Shown piece after piece: positions 49,720 through 62,880 of a DNA stretch of 64,000 nucleotides (within the stretch, counting starts at the first letter, position 1; each line of letters opens with the position of its first letter). The stretch comes from Sympetrum striolatum. Its lineage: Eukaryota > Arthropoda > Insecta > Odonata > Libellulidae. The stretch lies in NCBI GenBank assembly GCA_947579665.1, contig CANPUZ010000069.1:248001-312000 (forward strand), written 5' to 3'. The notes under the pieces were generated by a model. It made no database searches, was not told the origin of the DNA, and worked only from the letters and a program-made list of their open reading frames with translations. Both the position numbers and the translations under genes were made by a program.

Positions 49720-51540
49720 CTAATTTTTTCCCTTTATTTTCCTTATTTTATCGAGATTTGTCCGAAAAAAGCAAGAAAAACGAATAATATTATCGAAATT
49801 TCAATTTTTATCCCTTAATTTTCCTTATTTTATCGAGATTTGACCGAAAAAAGCAAGAAAAACGAATTATTTTAGCGAAATTTCAATTTTTTTCCACTTT
49901 TTTTTCCTTAATTTTCCTTATTTTATCGAGATTTGACCGAAAAAAGCAAGAAAAACGAATAATTTTAGCGAAATATTAATTTTTATCCTCTTTTTTCCCT
50001 TAATTTTCCTTATTTTATCGAGATGTGACCGAAAAAAGCAAGAAAAACGAATAATTTTAGCGAAATTTAAATTTTTTTCCTCTTTTTTACCCTTAATTTC
50101 CCTTATTTTATCGAGATTTGACCGAAAAAAGCAAGAAAAACGAATAATTTGAGCGAAATATCAATTTTTATCATCTTTCTTCCCTATTTTATCGAGATTT
50201 GACCGAAAAAATCAAGAAAAACGAATAACTTTATCGAAATTTCAATTTTTATCATCTTTTTTCCCTTGATTTTCCTTATATAATCGAGATTTGACCGCAA
50301 AAAGCAAGAAAAACGAATAATTTTAGCGAAATTTCAATTTTTTTCCTCTTTTTTTCCCTAAATTTTCCTTAGTTTATTGAGATTTGTCCGAAAAAAGCAA
50401 GAAAAACGAATAATTTTAGCGAAACTTCAATTTTTATCCTCTTTTTTTCCCTTAATTAATGGAGATTTAACCGAAAAAAGCAAGAAAACGAATAATAATA
50501 GCGAAATTTCAATTTTTTTCTTCTTTTTTTCCCTTAATTTTCCTTTTTTTATCGACATTTGACCGAAAAAAGGAAGAAAAACGAATAATTTTAGCGAAAT
50601 ATCAATTTTTATCATCTTTTTTCCCTTGATTTTCCTTATTTTATCGAGATTTGACCGAAAAAAGCAAGAAAAACGAATAATTTTATCGAAATTTCAATTT
50701 TTATCATTTTTTTTCCCTTGATTTTCCTTATTTAATCGAGATTTGACCGAAAAAAGCAAGAAAAACGAATAATGTTAGCGAAATATCAATTTTTATCCTC
50801 TTTTTTCCCTTAATTTTCCTTATTTTATCGAGATTTGACCGAAAAAAGCAAGAAAAACGAATAATTTGAGCGAAATTTCAATTTTTTTCCTGTTTTTTTC
50901 CCTTAATTTTCCTTATTTTATCGAGATTTGACCGAAAAAAGCAAGAAAAAGTAATAATTTTAGCGAAATATCAATTTTTATCCTCTTTTTTTCCCTTAAT
51001 TTTCCTTATTTTATCGAGATTTGACCGAAAAAAGCAAGAAAAACGAATAACTTTAGCGAAATTTCCATTTTTTTCCTCTTTTTTTCCCTTAATTTTCCTT
51101 ATTTTATCGAGATTTGACCGAAAAAAGCAAGAAAAACGAATAATTTTAGCGAAATTTCAATTTTTTTCCTCTTTTTTTCCCTTAATTTTCCTTATTTTAT
51201 CGAGATTTGGCCGAAAAAAGCAAGTAAAACGAATAATTTTAGCAAAATTTCAAATTTTTTCCTCATTTATTCCCTTTATTTTCCTTATTTTATCGAGATT
51301 TGTCCGAAATATGCAAGAAAAACGAATAATTTTATCGAAATTTCAATTTTTATCCCTTAATTTTCCTTATTTTATCGAGATTTGACCGAAAGAAGCAAGA
51401 AAAACGAATAATTTTAGCGAAATTTCAATTTTTTTCCACTTTTTTTCCCTTAATTTTCCTTATTTTATCGAGATTTGAACGAAAAAAGCAAGAAAAACGA
51501 ATAATTTTAGCGAAATATTAATTTTTATCCTCTTTTTTCC
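49720..51540 (+). repeat. Satellite block matching 14.39-16.39 kb
   Basis: The order of variants follows 14390-16390 at offsets of 35329-35338 bp, then 35060 bp past the 277-bp duplication that only the 15-kb copy has. Landmarks include gcgaaacttc in the ttattgag monomer (50377/15039), ttgtccgaaatatgcaag (51300), gaccgaaagaagc and tttgaacg (51477/16325). A single substitution near 50544 (ttccttttttt) removes a stop on the minus strand and opens a spurious reading frame. Confidence 0.78.
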
Positions 51541-54330
51541 CTTAATTTTCCTTATTTTATCGAGATTTGACCGAAAAAAGCAAGAAAACGAATAATTTTA
51601 GCGAAATTTAAATTTTTTTCCTCTTTTTTTCCCTTAATTTCCCTTATTTTATCGAGATTTGACCGAAAAAAGCAAGAAAAACGAATAATTTAAGCGAAAT
51701 ATCAATTTTTATCATCTTTTTTCCCTTGATTTTCCTTATTTTATCGAGATTTGACCGAAAAAATCAAGAAAAACGAATAATTTTATCGAAATTTCAATTT
51801 TTATCATCTTTTTTCCCTTGATTTTCCTTATATAATCGAGATTTGACCGCAAAAAGCAAGAAAAACGAATAATTTTAGCGAAATTTCAATTTTTTTCCTC
51901 TTTTTTTCCCTTAATTTTCCTTAGTTTATTGAGATTTGTCCGAAAAAAGCAAGAAAAACGAATAATTTTAGCGAAATTTCAATTTTTATCCTCTTTTTTT
52001 CCCTTAATTAATGGAGATTTAACCGAAAAAAGCAAGAAAACGAATAATAATAGCGAAATTTCAATTTTTTTCTTCTTTTTTTCCCTTAATTTTCCTTATT
52101 TTATCGAGATTTGACCGAAAAAAGGAAGAAAAACGAATAATTTTAGCGAAATATCAATTTTTATCATCTTTTTTCCCTTGATTTTCCTTATTTTATCGAG
52201 ATTTGACCGAAAAAAGCAAGAAAAACGAATAATTTTATCGAAATTTCAATTTTTGTCATCTTTTTTCCCTTGATTTTCCTTATTTTATCGAGATTTGACC
52301 GAAAAAAGCAAGAAAAACGAATAATTTTAGCGAAATATCAATTTTTATCCTCTTTTTTTCCCTTAATTTTCCTTATTTTATCGAGATTTGACCGAAAAGA
52401 GCAAGAAAAACGAATAATTTCAGCGAAATTTCAATTTTTTTTAATCTTTTTTTCCCTTAATTTTCCTTATTTTATCGAGATTTGACCGAAAAAAGCAAGA
52501 AAAACGAATAATTTTAGCGAAATATCAATTTTTATCATCTTTTTCCCCTTGATTTTCCTTATTTAATCGAGATTTGACCGAAAAAAGCAAGAAAAACGAA
52601 TAACTTTAGCGAAATTTCCATTTTTGTCCTCTTTTTTCCCTTAATTTTCCTTATTTTATCGAGATTTGACCGAAAAAAGCAAGAAAAACGAATAATGTTA
52701 GCGAAATATCAATTTTTATCCTCTTTTTTCCCTTAATTTTCCTTATTTTATCGAGATTTGACCGAAAAAAGCAAGAAAAACGAATAATTTGAGCGAAATT
52801 TCAATTTTTTTCCTGTTTTTTTCCCTTAATTTTCCTAATGTTATCGAGATTTGACCGAAAAAAGCAAGAAAAAGTAATAATTTTATCGAAATATCATTTT
52901 TTAATCCTCTTTTTTTCCCTTAATTTTCCTTATTTTATCGAGATTTGACCGAAAAAAGCAAGAAAAACAAATAATTTTAGCGAAATCTCAATTTTTTTCC
53001 TCATTTTTTCCTTAATTTTCCTTAGTTTATCGAGATTTGACCAAAAAAAACAAGAAAAACGAATAATTTTAGCAAAATTTCAATTTTTATCCCCTTTTTT
53101 TCCCTTAATTTTCCTTATTTTATCGAGATTTGACCGAAAAAAGCAAGAAAAACGAATAATTTTAGCGAAATTTCAATTTTTTTCCTCTTTTTTTCCATTA
53201 ATTTTCCTTATTTTATCGATATTTGACCGAAAAAAGCAAGAAAAACGAATAATTTTAGCGAAATATCAATTTTTATCCTCTTTTTTCCCTTAATTTTCCT
53301 TATTTTATCGAGATTTGACCGAAAAAAGCAAGAAAAACGAATAATTTGAGCGAAATTTCAATTTTTTTCCTGTTTTTTTCCCTTAATTTTCCTTATTTTA
53401 TCGAGATTTGACCAATAAAAGCAAGAAAAACGAATAATTTTAGCGAAATATCAATTTTTATCATCTTTTTTCCCTTGATTTTCCTTATTTTATCGAGATT
53501 TGACCGAAAAAAGCAAGAAAAACGAATAATTTTAGCGAAATATCAATTTTTATCCTCTTTTTTTCCCTTAATTTTCCTTATTTAATCGAGATTTGACCGA
53601 AAAAAGCAAGAAAAACGAATAACTTTAGCGAAATTTCCATTTTTGTCCTTTTTTTTCCCTTAATTTTCCTTAATTTATCGAGATTTGACCGAAAAAAGCA
53701 AGAAAAACTAATTATGTTAGCGAAATATCAATTTTTATCCTCTTTTTTCCCTTAATTTTCCTTATTTTATCGAGATTTGACCGAAAAAAGCAAGAAAAAC
53801 GAATAATTTGAGCGAAATTTCAATTATTTTCCTGTTTTTTTCCCTTAATTTTCCTTATTTTATCGAGATTTGACCGAAAAAAGCAAGAAAAAGTAATAAT
53901 TTTAGCGAAATATCAATTTTTATCCTCTTTTTTTCCCTTAATTTTCCTTATTTTATCGAGATTTGACCGAAAAAAGCAAGAAAAACGAATAACTTTATCG
54001 AAATTTCCATTTTTTTTCCTCTTTTTTTCCCATAGTTTTCCTTATTTTATCGAGATTTGACCGAAAAAAGCAAGAAAAACGAATAATTTTAGCGAAATTT
54101 CAATTTTTTTCCTCTTTTTTTCCCTTAATTTTCCTTATTTTATCGAGATTTGGCCGAAAAAAGCAAGTAAAACGAATAATTTTAGCAAAATTTCAATTTT
54201 TTTCCTCATTTTTTCCCTTTATTTTCCTTATTTTATCGAGATTTGTCCGAAAAAAGCAAGAAAAACGAATAATTTTATCGAAATTTCATTTTTTATCCCT
54301 TAATTTTCCCTATTTTATCGAGATTTGACC
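51540..54330 (+). repeat. Copy of 38.20-40.98 kb at 13341-bp offset
   Basis: Landmarks at this offset include the ttattgag monomer (51929/38588), the gaaaagagc/cagcg monomer (52270/38929 block), gaccaaaaaaaacaag (53039/39698) and gaccaataaaagc (53410/40069). The right end, near 54330-54350, lacks the ccac monomer, which marks the junction with the next block. Confidence 0.85.
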
Positions 54331-54969
54331 GAAAAAAGCAAGAAAAAACGAATAATTTTAGCGAAATATTAATTTTTATCCTCTTTTTTCCCTTAATTTT
54401 CCTTATTTTATCGAGATTTGACCGAAAAAAGCAAGAAAAACGAATAATTTTAGCGAAATTTAAATTTTTTTCCTCTTTTTTTCCCTTAATTTCCCTTATT
54501 TTATCGAGATTTGACCGAAAAAAGCAAGAAAAACGAATAATTTAAGCGAAATATCAATTTTTATCATCTTTTTTCCCTTGATTTTCCTTATTTTATCGAG
54601 ATTTGACCGAAAAAATCAAGAAAAACGAATAACTTTATAGAAATTTCAATTTTTATCACCTTTTTTCCCTTGATTTTCCTAATATAATCAAGATTTGACC
54701 GCAAAAAGCAAGAAAAACGAATAATTTTAGCGAAATTTCAATTTTTTTCCTCTTTTTTTCCCTAAATTTTCCTTAGTTTATTGAGATTTGTCCGAAAAAA
54801 GCAAGAAAAACGAATAATTTTAGCGAAATTTCAATTTTTATCCTGTTTTTTTCCCTTAATTAATGGAGATTTAACCGAAAAAAGCAAGAAAACGAATAAT
54901 AATAGCGAAATTTCAATTTTTTTCTTCTTTTTTTCCCTTAATTTTCCTTATTTTATCGAGATTTGACCG

Positions 54970-57900
54970 AAAAAAAGGAAGAAAAACGAATAATTTTAGC
55001 GAAATATCAATTTTTATCATCTTTTTTCCCTTGATTTTCCTTATTTTATCGAGATTTGACCGAAAAAAGCAAGAAAAACGAATAATTTTAGCGAAATATC
55101 AATTTTTATCCTCTTTTTTTCCCTTAATTTACCTTATTTTATCGAGATTTGACCGAAAAAAGCAAGAAAAACGAATAACTTTAGCGAAATTTCTATTTTT
55201 GTCCTCTTTTTTCCCTTAATTTTCCTTATTTTATCGAGATTTGACCGAAAAAAAGCAAGAAAAACGAATAATGTTAGCGAAATATCAATTTTTATCCTCT
55301 TTTTTTCCCTTAATTTTCCTTGTTTTTTCGAGATTTGACCGAAAAAAAGCAAGAAAAACGAATAATTTGAGCGAAATTTCAATTTTTTTCCTGTTTTTTT
55401 CCCTTAATTTTCCTTATTTTATCGAGATTTGACCGAAAAAAAGCAAGAAAAAGTAATAATTTTAGCGAAATATCAATTTTTATCCTCTTTTTTTCCCTTA
55501 ATATCCTTATTTTATCGAGATTTGACCGAAAAAAGCAAGAAAAACGAATAACTTTAGCGAAATTTCAATTTTTTTCCACTTTTTTTTCCCTTAATTTTCC
55601 TTATTTTATCGAGATTTGACCGAAAAAAGCAAGAAAAACGAATAATTTTAGCGAAATTTCAATATTTTTCCTCTTTTTTTCCCTTAATTTTCCTTATTTT
55701 ATCGAGATTTGGCCGAAAAAAGCAAGTAAAACGAATAATTTTAGCAAAATTTCAATTTTTTTCCTAATTTTTTCCCTTTATTTTCCTTATTTTATCGAGA
55801 TTTGTCCGAAAAAAGCAAGAAAAACGAATAATATTATCGAAATTTCAATTTTTATCCCTTAATTTTCCTTATTTTATCGAGATTTGACCGAAAAAAAGCA
55901 AGAAAAACGAATTATTTTAGCGAAATTTCAATTTTTTTCCACTTTTTTTCCCTTAATTTTCCTTATTTTATCGAGATTTGACCGAAAAAAGCAAGAAAAA
56001 CGAATAATTTTAGCGAAATATTAATTTTTATCCTCTTTTTTCCCTTAATTTTCCTTATTTTATCGAGATGTGACCGAAAAAAGCAAGAAAAACGAATAAT
56101 TTTAGCGAAATTTAAATTTTTTTCCTCTTTTTTACCCTTAATTTCCCTTATTTTATCGAGATTTGACCGAAAAAAGCAAGAAAAACGAATAATTTGAGCG
56201 AAATATCAATTTTTATCATCTTTTTTCCCTATTTTATCGAGATTTGACCGAAAAAATCAAGAAAAACGAATAACTTTATCGAAATTTCAATTTTTATCCT
56301 CTTTTTTTCCCTTAATTAATGGAGATTTAACCGAAAAAAGCAAGAAAACGAATAATAATAGCGAAATTTCAATTTTTTTCTTCTTTTTTTCCCTTAATTT
56401 TCCTTATTTTATCGAGATTTGACCGAAAAAAGCAAGAAAAACGAATAATTTTATCGAAATTTCAATTTTTATCATTTTTTTATCCCTTGATTTTCCTTAT
56501 TTTATCGAGATTTGACCGAAAAAAGCAAGAAAAACGAATAATTTGAGCGAAATTTCAATTTTTTTCCTGTTTTTTTCCCTTAATTTTCCTTATTTTATCG
56601 AGATTTGACCGAAAAAAGCAAGAAAAAGTAATAATTTTAGCGAAATATCAATTTTTATCCTCTTTTTTTCCCTTAATTTTCCTTATTTTATCGAGATTTG
56701 ACCGAAAAAAGCAAGAAAAACGAATAACTTTAGCGAAATTTCCATTTTTTTCCTCTTTTTTTCCCTTAATTTTCCTTATTTTATCGAGATTTGACCGAAA
56801 AAAGCAAGAAAAACGAATAATTTTAGCGAAATTTCAATTTTTTTCCTCTTTTTTTCCCTTAATTTTCCTTATTTTATCGAGATTTGGCCGAAAAAAGCAA
56901 GTAAAACGAATAATTTTAGCAAAATTTCAAATTTTTTCCTCATTTATTCCCTTTATTTTCCTTATTTTATCGAGATTTGTCCGAAATATGCAAGAAAAAC
57001 GAATAATTTTATCGAAATTTCAATTTTTATCCCTTAATTTTCCTTATTTTATCGAGATTTGACCGAAAGAAGCAAGAAAAACGAATAATTTTAGCGAAAT
57101 TTCAATTTTTTTCCACTTTTTTTCCCTTAATTTTCCTTATTTTATCGAGATTTGAACGAAAAAAGCAAGAAAAACGAATAATTTTAGCGAAATATTAATT
57201 TTTATCCTCTTTTTTCCCTTAATTTTCCTTATTTTATCGAGATTTGACCGAAAAAAGCAAGAAAAACGAATAATTTTAGCGAAATTTAAATTTTTATCAT
57301 CTTTTTTCCCTTGATTTTCCTTATTTTATGGACATTTGACCGAAAAAATCAAGGAAAACGAATAATTTTATCGAAATTTCAATTTTTATAATCTTTTTTC
57401 ACCTGATTTTCCTTATATAATCGAAATTTGACCGCAAAAAGCAAGAAAAACGAATAATTTTAGCGAAATTTCAATTTTTTTCCTCTTTTTTTCCCTTAAT
57501 TTTCCTTAGTTTATTGAGATTTGTCCGAAAAAAGGAAGAAAAACGAATAATTTTAGCGAAATTTCAATTTTTATCCTCTTTTTTTCCCTTAGATAATGGA
57601 GATTTAACCGAAAAAAGCAAGAAAACGAATAATAATAGCGAAATTTCAATTTTTTTCTTCTTTTTTTCCCTTAATTTTCCTTATTTTATCGAGATTTGAC
57701 CGAAAAAAGCAAGAAAAACGAATAATTTTATCGAAATTTCAATTTTTATTATCTTTTTTTCCTTGATTTTCCTTATTTTATCGAGATTTGACCGAAAAAA
57801 GCAAGAAAAACGAATAATTTGAGCGAAATTTCAATTTTTTTCCTGTTTTTTTTCCCTTATTTTTCCTTATTTTATCGAGATTTGACCAATAAAAGCAAGA

Positions 57901-60900
57901 AAAAACGAATAATTTTAGCGAAATATCAATTTTTATCATTTTTTTTTCCCTTGATTTTCCTTATTTTATCGAGTTTAGACCGAAAAAAGCAAGAAAAACG
58001 AATAATTTTAGCGAAATATCAATTTTTATCCTCTTTTTTTCCCTTAATTTTCCTTATTTTATCGAGATTTGACCGAAAAAAGCAAGAAAAACGAATAATT
58101 TTAGCGAAATTTCCATTTTTGTCCTCTTTTTTTCCCTTAATTTTCCTTATTTTATCGAGATTTGACCGAAAAAAGCAAGAAAAACGAATAATGTTATCGA
58201 AATATCAATTTTTATCATCTTTTTTCCCTTAATTTTCCTTGTTTTTTCGAGATTTGACCGAAAAAAGCAAGAAAAACGAATAATTTGAGCGAAATTTCAA
58301 TTTTTTTCCTGTTTTTTTCCCTTAATTTTCCTTATTTTATCGAGATTTGACCGAAAAAAGCAAGAAAAAGTAATAATTTTAGCGAAATATCAATTTTTAT
58401 CCTCTTTTTTTCCCTTAATATTCCTTATTTTATCGAGATTTGACCGAAAAAAGCAAGAAAAACGAATAACTTTAGCGAAATTTCAATTTTTTTCCACTTT
58501 TTTTCCCTTAATTTTCCTTATTTTATCGAGATTTGACCGAAAAAAGCAAGAAAAACGAATAATTTTAGCGAAATTTCAATATTTTTCCTCTTTTTTTCCC
58601 TTAATTTTCCTTATTTTATCGAGATTTGGCCGAAAAAAGCAAGTAAAACGAATAATTTTAGCAAAATTTCAATTTTTTTCCTAATTTTTTCCCTTTATTT
58701 TCCTTATTTTATCGAGATTTGTCCGAAAAAAGCAAGAAAAACGAATAATATTATCGAAATTTCAATTTTTATCCCTTAATTTTCCTTATTTTATCGAGAT
58801 TTGACCGAAAAAAGCAAGAAAAACGAATTATTTTAGCGAAATTTCAATTTTTTTCCACTTTTTTTCCCTTAATTTTCCTTATTTTATCGAGATTTGACCG
58901 AAAAAAGCAAGAAAAACGAATAATTTTAGCGAAATATTAATTTTTATCCTCTTTTTTCCCTTAATTTTCCTTATTTTATCGAGATGTGACCGAAAAAAGC
59001 AAGAAAAACGAATAATTTTAGCGAAATTTAAATTTTTTCCTCTTTTTTACCCTTAATTTCCCTTTTTTTATCGAGATTTGACCGAAAAAAGCAAGAAAAA
59101 CGAATAATTTGAGCGAAATATCAATTTTTATCATCTTTTTTCCCTATTTTATCGAGATTTGACCGAAAAAATCAAGAAAAACGAATAACTTTATCGAAAT
59201 TTCAATTTTTATCATCTTTTTTCCCTTGATTTTCCTTATATAATCGAGATTTGACCGCAAAAAGCAAGAAAAACGAATAATTTTAGCGAAATTTCAATTT
59301 TTTTCCTCTTTTTTTCTCTTAATTTTCCTTAGTATATTGAGATTTGTCCGAAAAAAGCAAGAAAAACGAATAATTTTAGCGAAACTTCAATTTTTATCCT
59401 CTTTTTTTCCCTTAATTAATGGAGATTTAACCGAAAAAAGCAAGAAAGCAAGAAAACGAATAATAATAGCGAAATTTCAATTTTTTTCTTCTTTTTTTCC
59501 CTTAATTTTCCTTATTTTATCGAGATTTGACCGAAAAAAGGAAGAAAAACGAATAATTTTAGCGAAATATCAATTTTTATCATCTTTTTTCCCTTGATTT
59601 TCCTTATTTTATCGAGATTTGACCGAAAAAAGCAAGAAAAACGAATAATTTTATCGAAATTTCAATTTTTATCATTTTTTTCCCTTGATTTTCCTTATTT
59701 TATCAAGATTTGACCGAAAAAAGCAAGATAAACGAATAATGTTAGCGAAATATCAATTTTTATCCTCTTTTTTCCCTTAATTTTCCTTATTTTATCGAGA
59801 TTTGACCGAAAAAAGCAAGAAAAACGAATAATTTGAGCGAAATTTCAATTTTTTTTCCTGTTTTTTTTCCCTTAATTTTCCTTATTTTATCGAGATTTGA
59901 CCGAAAAAAGCAAGAAAAAGTAATAATTTTAGCGAAATATCAATTTTTATCCTCTTTTTTTCCCTTATTTTCCTTATTTTATCGAGATTTGACCGAAAAA
60001 AAGCAAGAAAAACGAATAACTTTAGCGAAATTTCCATTTTTTTCCTCTTTTTTTCCCTTAATTTTCCTTATTTTATCGAGATTTGACCGAAAAAAGCAAG
60101 AAAAACGAATAATTTTAGCGAAATTTCAATTTTTTTCCTCTTTTTTTCCCTTAATTTTCCTTATATTATCGAGATTTGGCCGAAAAAAGCAAGTAAAACG
60201 AATAATTTTAGCAAAATTTCAATTTTTTTCCTCATTTATTCCCTTTATTTTCCTTATTTTATCGAGATTTGTCCGAAATATGCAAGAAAAACGAATAATT
60301 TTATCGAAATTTCAATTTTTATCCCTTAATTTTCCTTATTTTATCGAGATTTGACCGAAAGAAGCAAGAAAAACGAATAATTTTAGCGAAATTTCAATTT
60401 TTTTCCACTTTTTTTCCCTTAATTTTCCTTATTTTATCGAGATTTGAACGAAAAAAAGCAAGAAAAACGAATAATTTTAGCGAAATATTAATTTTTATCC
60501 TCTTTTTTCCCTTAATTTTCCTTATTTTATCGAGATTTGACCGAAAAAAAGCAAGAAAAACGAATAATTTTAGCGAAATTTAAATTTTTATCATCTTTTT
60601 TTCCTTGATTTTCCTTATTTTATGGAGATTTGACCGAAAAAATCAAGGAAAACGAATAATTTTATCGAAATTTCAATTTTTATAATCTTTTTTCACCTGA
60701 TTTTCCTTATATAATCGAAATTTGACCGCAAAAAGCAAGAAAAACGAATAATTTTAGCGAAATTTCAATTTTTTTCCTCTTTTTTTCCCTTAATTTTCCT
60801 TAGTTTATTGAGATTTGTCCGAAAAAAAGCAAGAAAAAACGAATAATTTTAGCGAAATTTCAATTTTTATCCTCTTTTTTTCCCTTAGATAATGGAGATT

Positions 60901-62400
60901 TAACCGAAAAAAAGCAAGAAAACGAATAATAATAGCGAAATTTCAATTTTTTTCTTCTTTTTTTCCCTTAATTTTCCTTATTTTATCGAGATTTGACCGA
61001 AAAAAAGCAAGAAAAACGAATAATTTTATCGAAATTTCAATTTTTATCATCTTTTTTTTCCTTAATTTTCCTTATTTTATCGAGATTTGACCGAAAAAAG
61101 CAAGAAAAACGAATAATTTGAGCGAAATTTCAATTATTTTCCTGTTTTTTTCCCTTAATTTTCCTTATTTTATCGAGATTTGACCGAAAAAAGCAAGAAA
61201 AACGAATAATTTGAGCGAAATTTCAATTTTTTTCCTGTTTTTTTCCCTTATTTTTCCTTATTTTATCGAGATTTGACCAATAAAAGCAAGAAAAAACGAA
61301 TAATTTTAGCGAAATATCAATTTTCATCATTTTTTTTCCCTTGATTTTCCTTATTTTATCGAGATTAGACCGAAAAAAGCAAGAAAAACGAATAATTTTA
61401 GCGAAATATCAATTTTTATCCTCTTTTTTTCCCTTAATTTTCCTTATTTTATCGAGATTTGACCGAAAAAAGCAAGAAAAACGAATAATTTTAGCGAAAT
61501 TTCCATTTTTGTCCTCTTTTTTTCCCTTAATTTTCCTTATTTTATCGAGATTTGACCGAAAAAAGCAAGAAAAACGAATAATGTTATCGAAATATCAATT
61601 TTTATCATCTTTTTTTCCTTAATTTTCCTTGTTTTTTCGAGATTTGACCGAAAAAAGCAAGAAAAACGAATAATTTTAGCGAAATATCAATTTTCATCCT
61701 CTTTTTTTCCCTTAATTTTCCTTATTTTATCGAGATTTGACCGAAAAAAGCAAGAAAAACGAATAATTTTAGCGAAATTTCAATTTTTTTCCTCTTTTTT
61801 TCCCTTAATTTTCCTTATTTTATCGAGATTTGCCCGAAAAAAGCAAGTAAAACGAATAATTTTTGCGAAATTTCAATTTTTTTCCTCTTTTTTCCCCTTA
61901 ATTTTCCTTATTTTATCGAGATTTTACCAAAAAAAGCAAGAAAAACGAATAATTTTAGCGAAATTTCATTTTTTTTCCTCTTCTTTTCCCTTTATTTTCC
62001 TTATTTTATCGAGATTTGGCCGAAAAAAGCAAGTAAAACGAATAATTTTAGCGAAATTTCAATTTTTTCTTCTTTTTTTCCCTTAATTTTCCTTATTTTA
62101 TCGAGATTTGACCGAAAAAAAGCAAGAAAAACGAATAATTTTATCGAAATTTCAATTTTTATCCTCTTTTTTTCCCTTAATTTTCCTAATTTTATCGAGA
62201 TTTAACCGAAAAAAGCAAGAAAACGAATAATTATAGCGAAATTTAAATTTTTTCTTCTTTTTTTCCCTCAATTTTCCTTATTTTATCAAGATTTGACCGA
62301 AAAAAGCAAGAAAAACGAATAATTTTAGCGAAATATCAATTTTTATCATCTTTTTTCCCTTGATTTTCCTTATTTTATCGAGATTTGACCGAAAAAAAGC
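54970..62400 (+). repeat. Cluster of one-base A-run expansions
   Basis: The first A-run of the monomer is six A in nearly all copies. Thirteen copies here have seven: near 54971, 55251, 55333, 55436, 55891, 59997, 60451, 60544, 60823, 60906, 61000, 62115 and 62393. In the preceding 54.9 kb I found only two, near 11046 and 14867. Some T-runs are also longer here (near 55580 and 59852). Confidence 0.8.
59440..59455 (+). repeat. 8-bp duplication within a monomer
   Basis: The unit gcaagaaa occurs twice in succession (59440-59447 and 59448-59455) inside the ttaatggag monomer. It was not seen elsewhere. Unlike most length changes in this array it is not an 11-bp or 93-bp step. Confidence 0.85.
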
Positions 62401-62850
62401 AAGAAAAACGAATAATTTTATCGAAATTTCAATTTTTATCATCTTTTTTCCCTTGATTTTCCTTATTTTATCGAGATTTGACCGAAAAAAGCAAGAAAAA
62501 CGAATAGTTTTAGCAAAATATCAATTTTTATCCTCTTTTTTTCCCTTAATTTTCCTTATTTTATCGAGATTTGACCGAAAAAAGCAAGAAAAACGAATAA
62601 TTTTAGCGAAATTTCAATTTTTTTCCTATTTTTTTCCCCTAATTTTCCTTATTTTATCGATATTTGACCGAAAAAAGCAAGAAAAACGAATAATTTTAGC
62701 GAAATATCAATTTTTATCCTCTTTTTTCCCTTAATCTTCCTTATTTTATCGAGATTTGACCGAAAAAAGCAAGAAAAACGAATAATTTGAGCGAAATTTC
62801 AATTTTTTTCCTGTTTTTTTTCCTTAATTTTCCTTATTTTATCGAGATTT

Positions 62851-62880
62851 GACCAATAAAAGCAAGAATATTTTAGCGAA
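62851..62880 (+). repeat. Monomer with 8-bp internal deletion
   Basis: The sequence gaccaataaaagcaagaat runs directly into attttagcg. Eight bases of the caagaaaaacgaataat region are missing, including the acg CpG. The equivalent copies at 18814 and 21921 are intact, so the deletion is private to this copy. Confidence 0.8.

Larger units (their letters stand above)
37868..49720 (+). repeat. About 7.0-kb duplication, copy 2 (expanded)
   Basis: This is the second copy of 30823-37820, enlarged by an internal 4940-bp duplication. Position 49720 corresponds to 37735, and (49720-37868) minus 4846 gives about 7006 bp, matching copy 1 once its missing monomer is added. At 49720 a caatttttttccac monomer is replaced by cctaattttttcc. 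This suggests that about three monomers were lost at the right junction. Confidence 0.82.

Noticed and set aside
50427..50615. Minus-strand reading frame of 62 codons (and another of 82 codons at 55134-55382)
   Set aside because: Both open only through private changes that remove the usual minus-strand stop in the ataaaataagg segment: ttccttttttt at 50544, and ttgttttttcg at 55320 with extra A bases. They are antisense to the same satellite.
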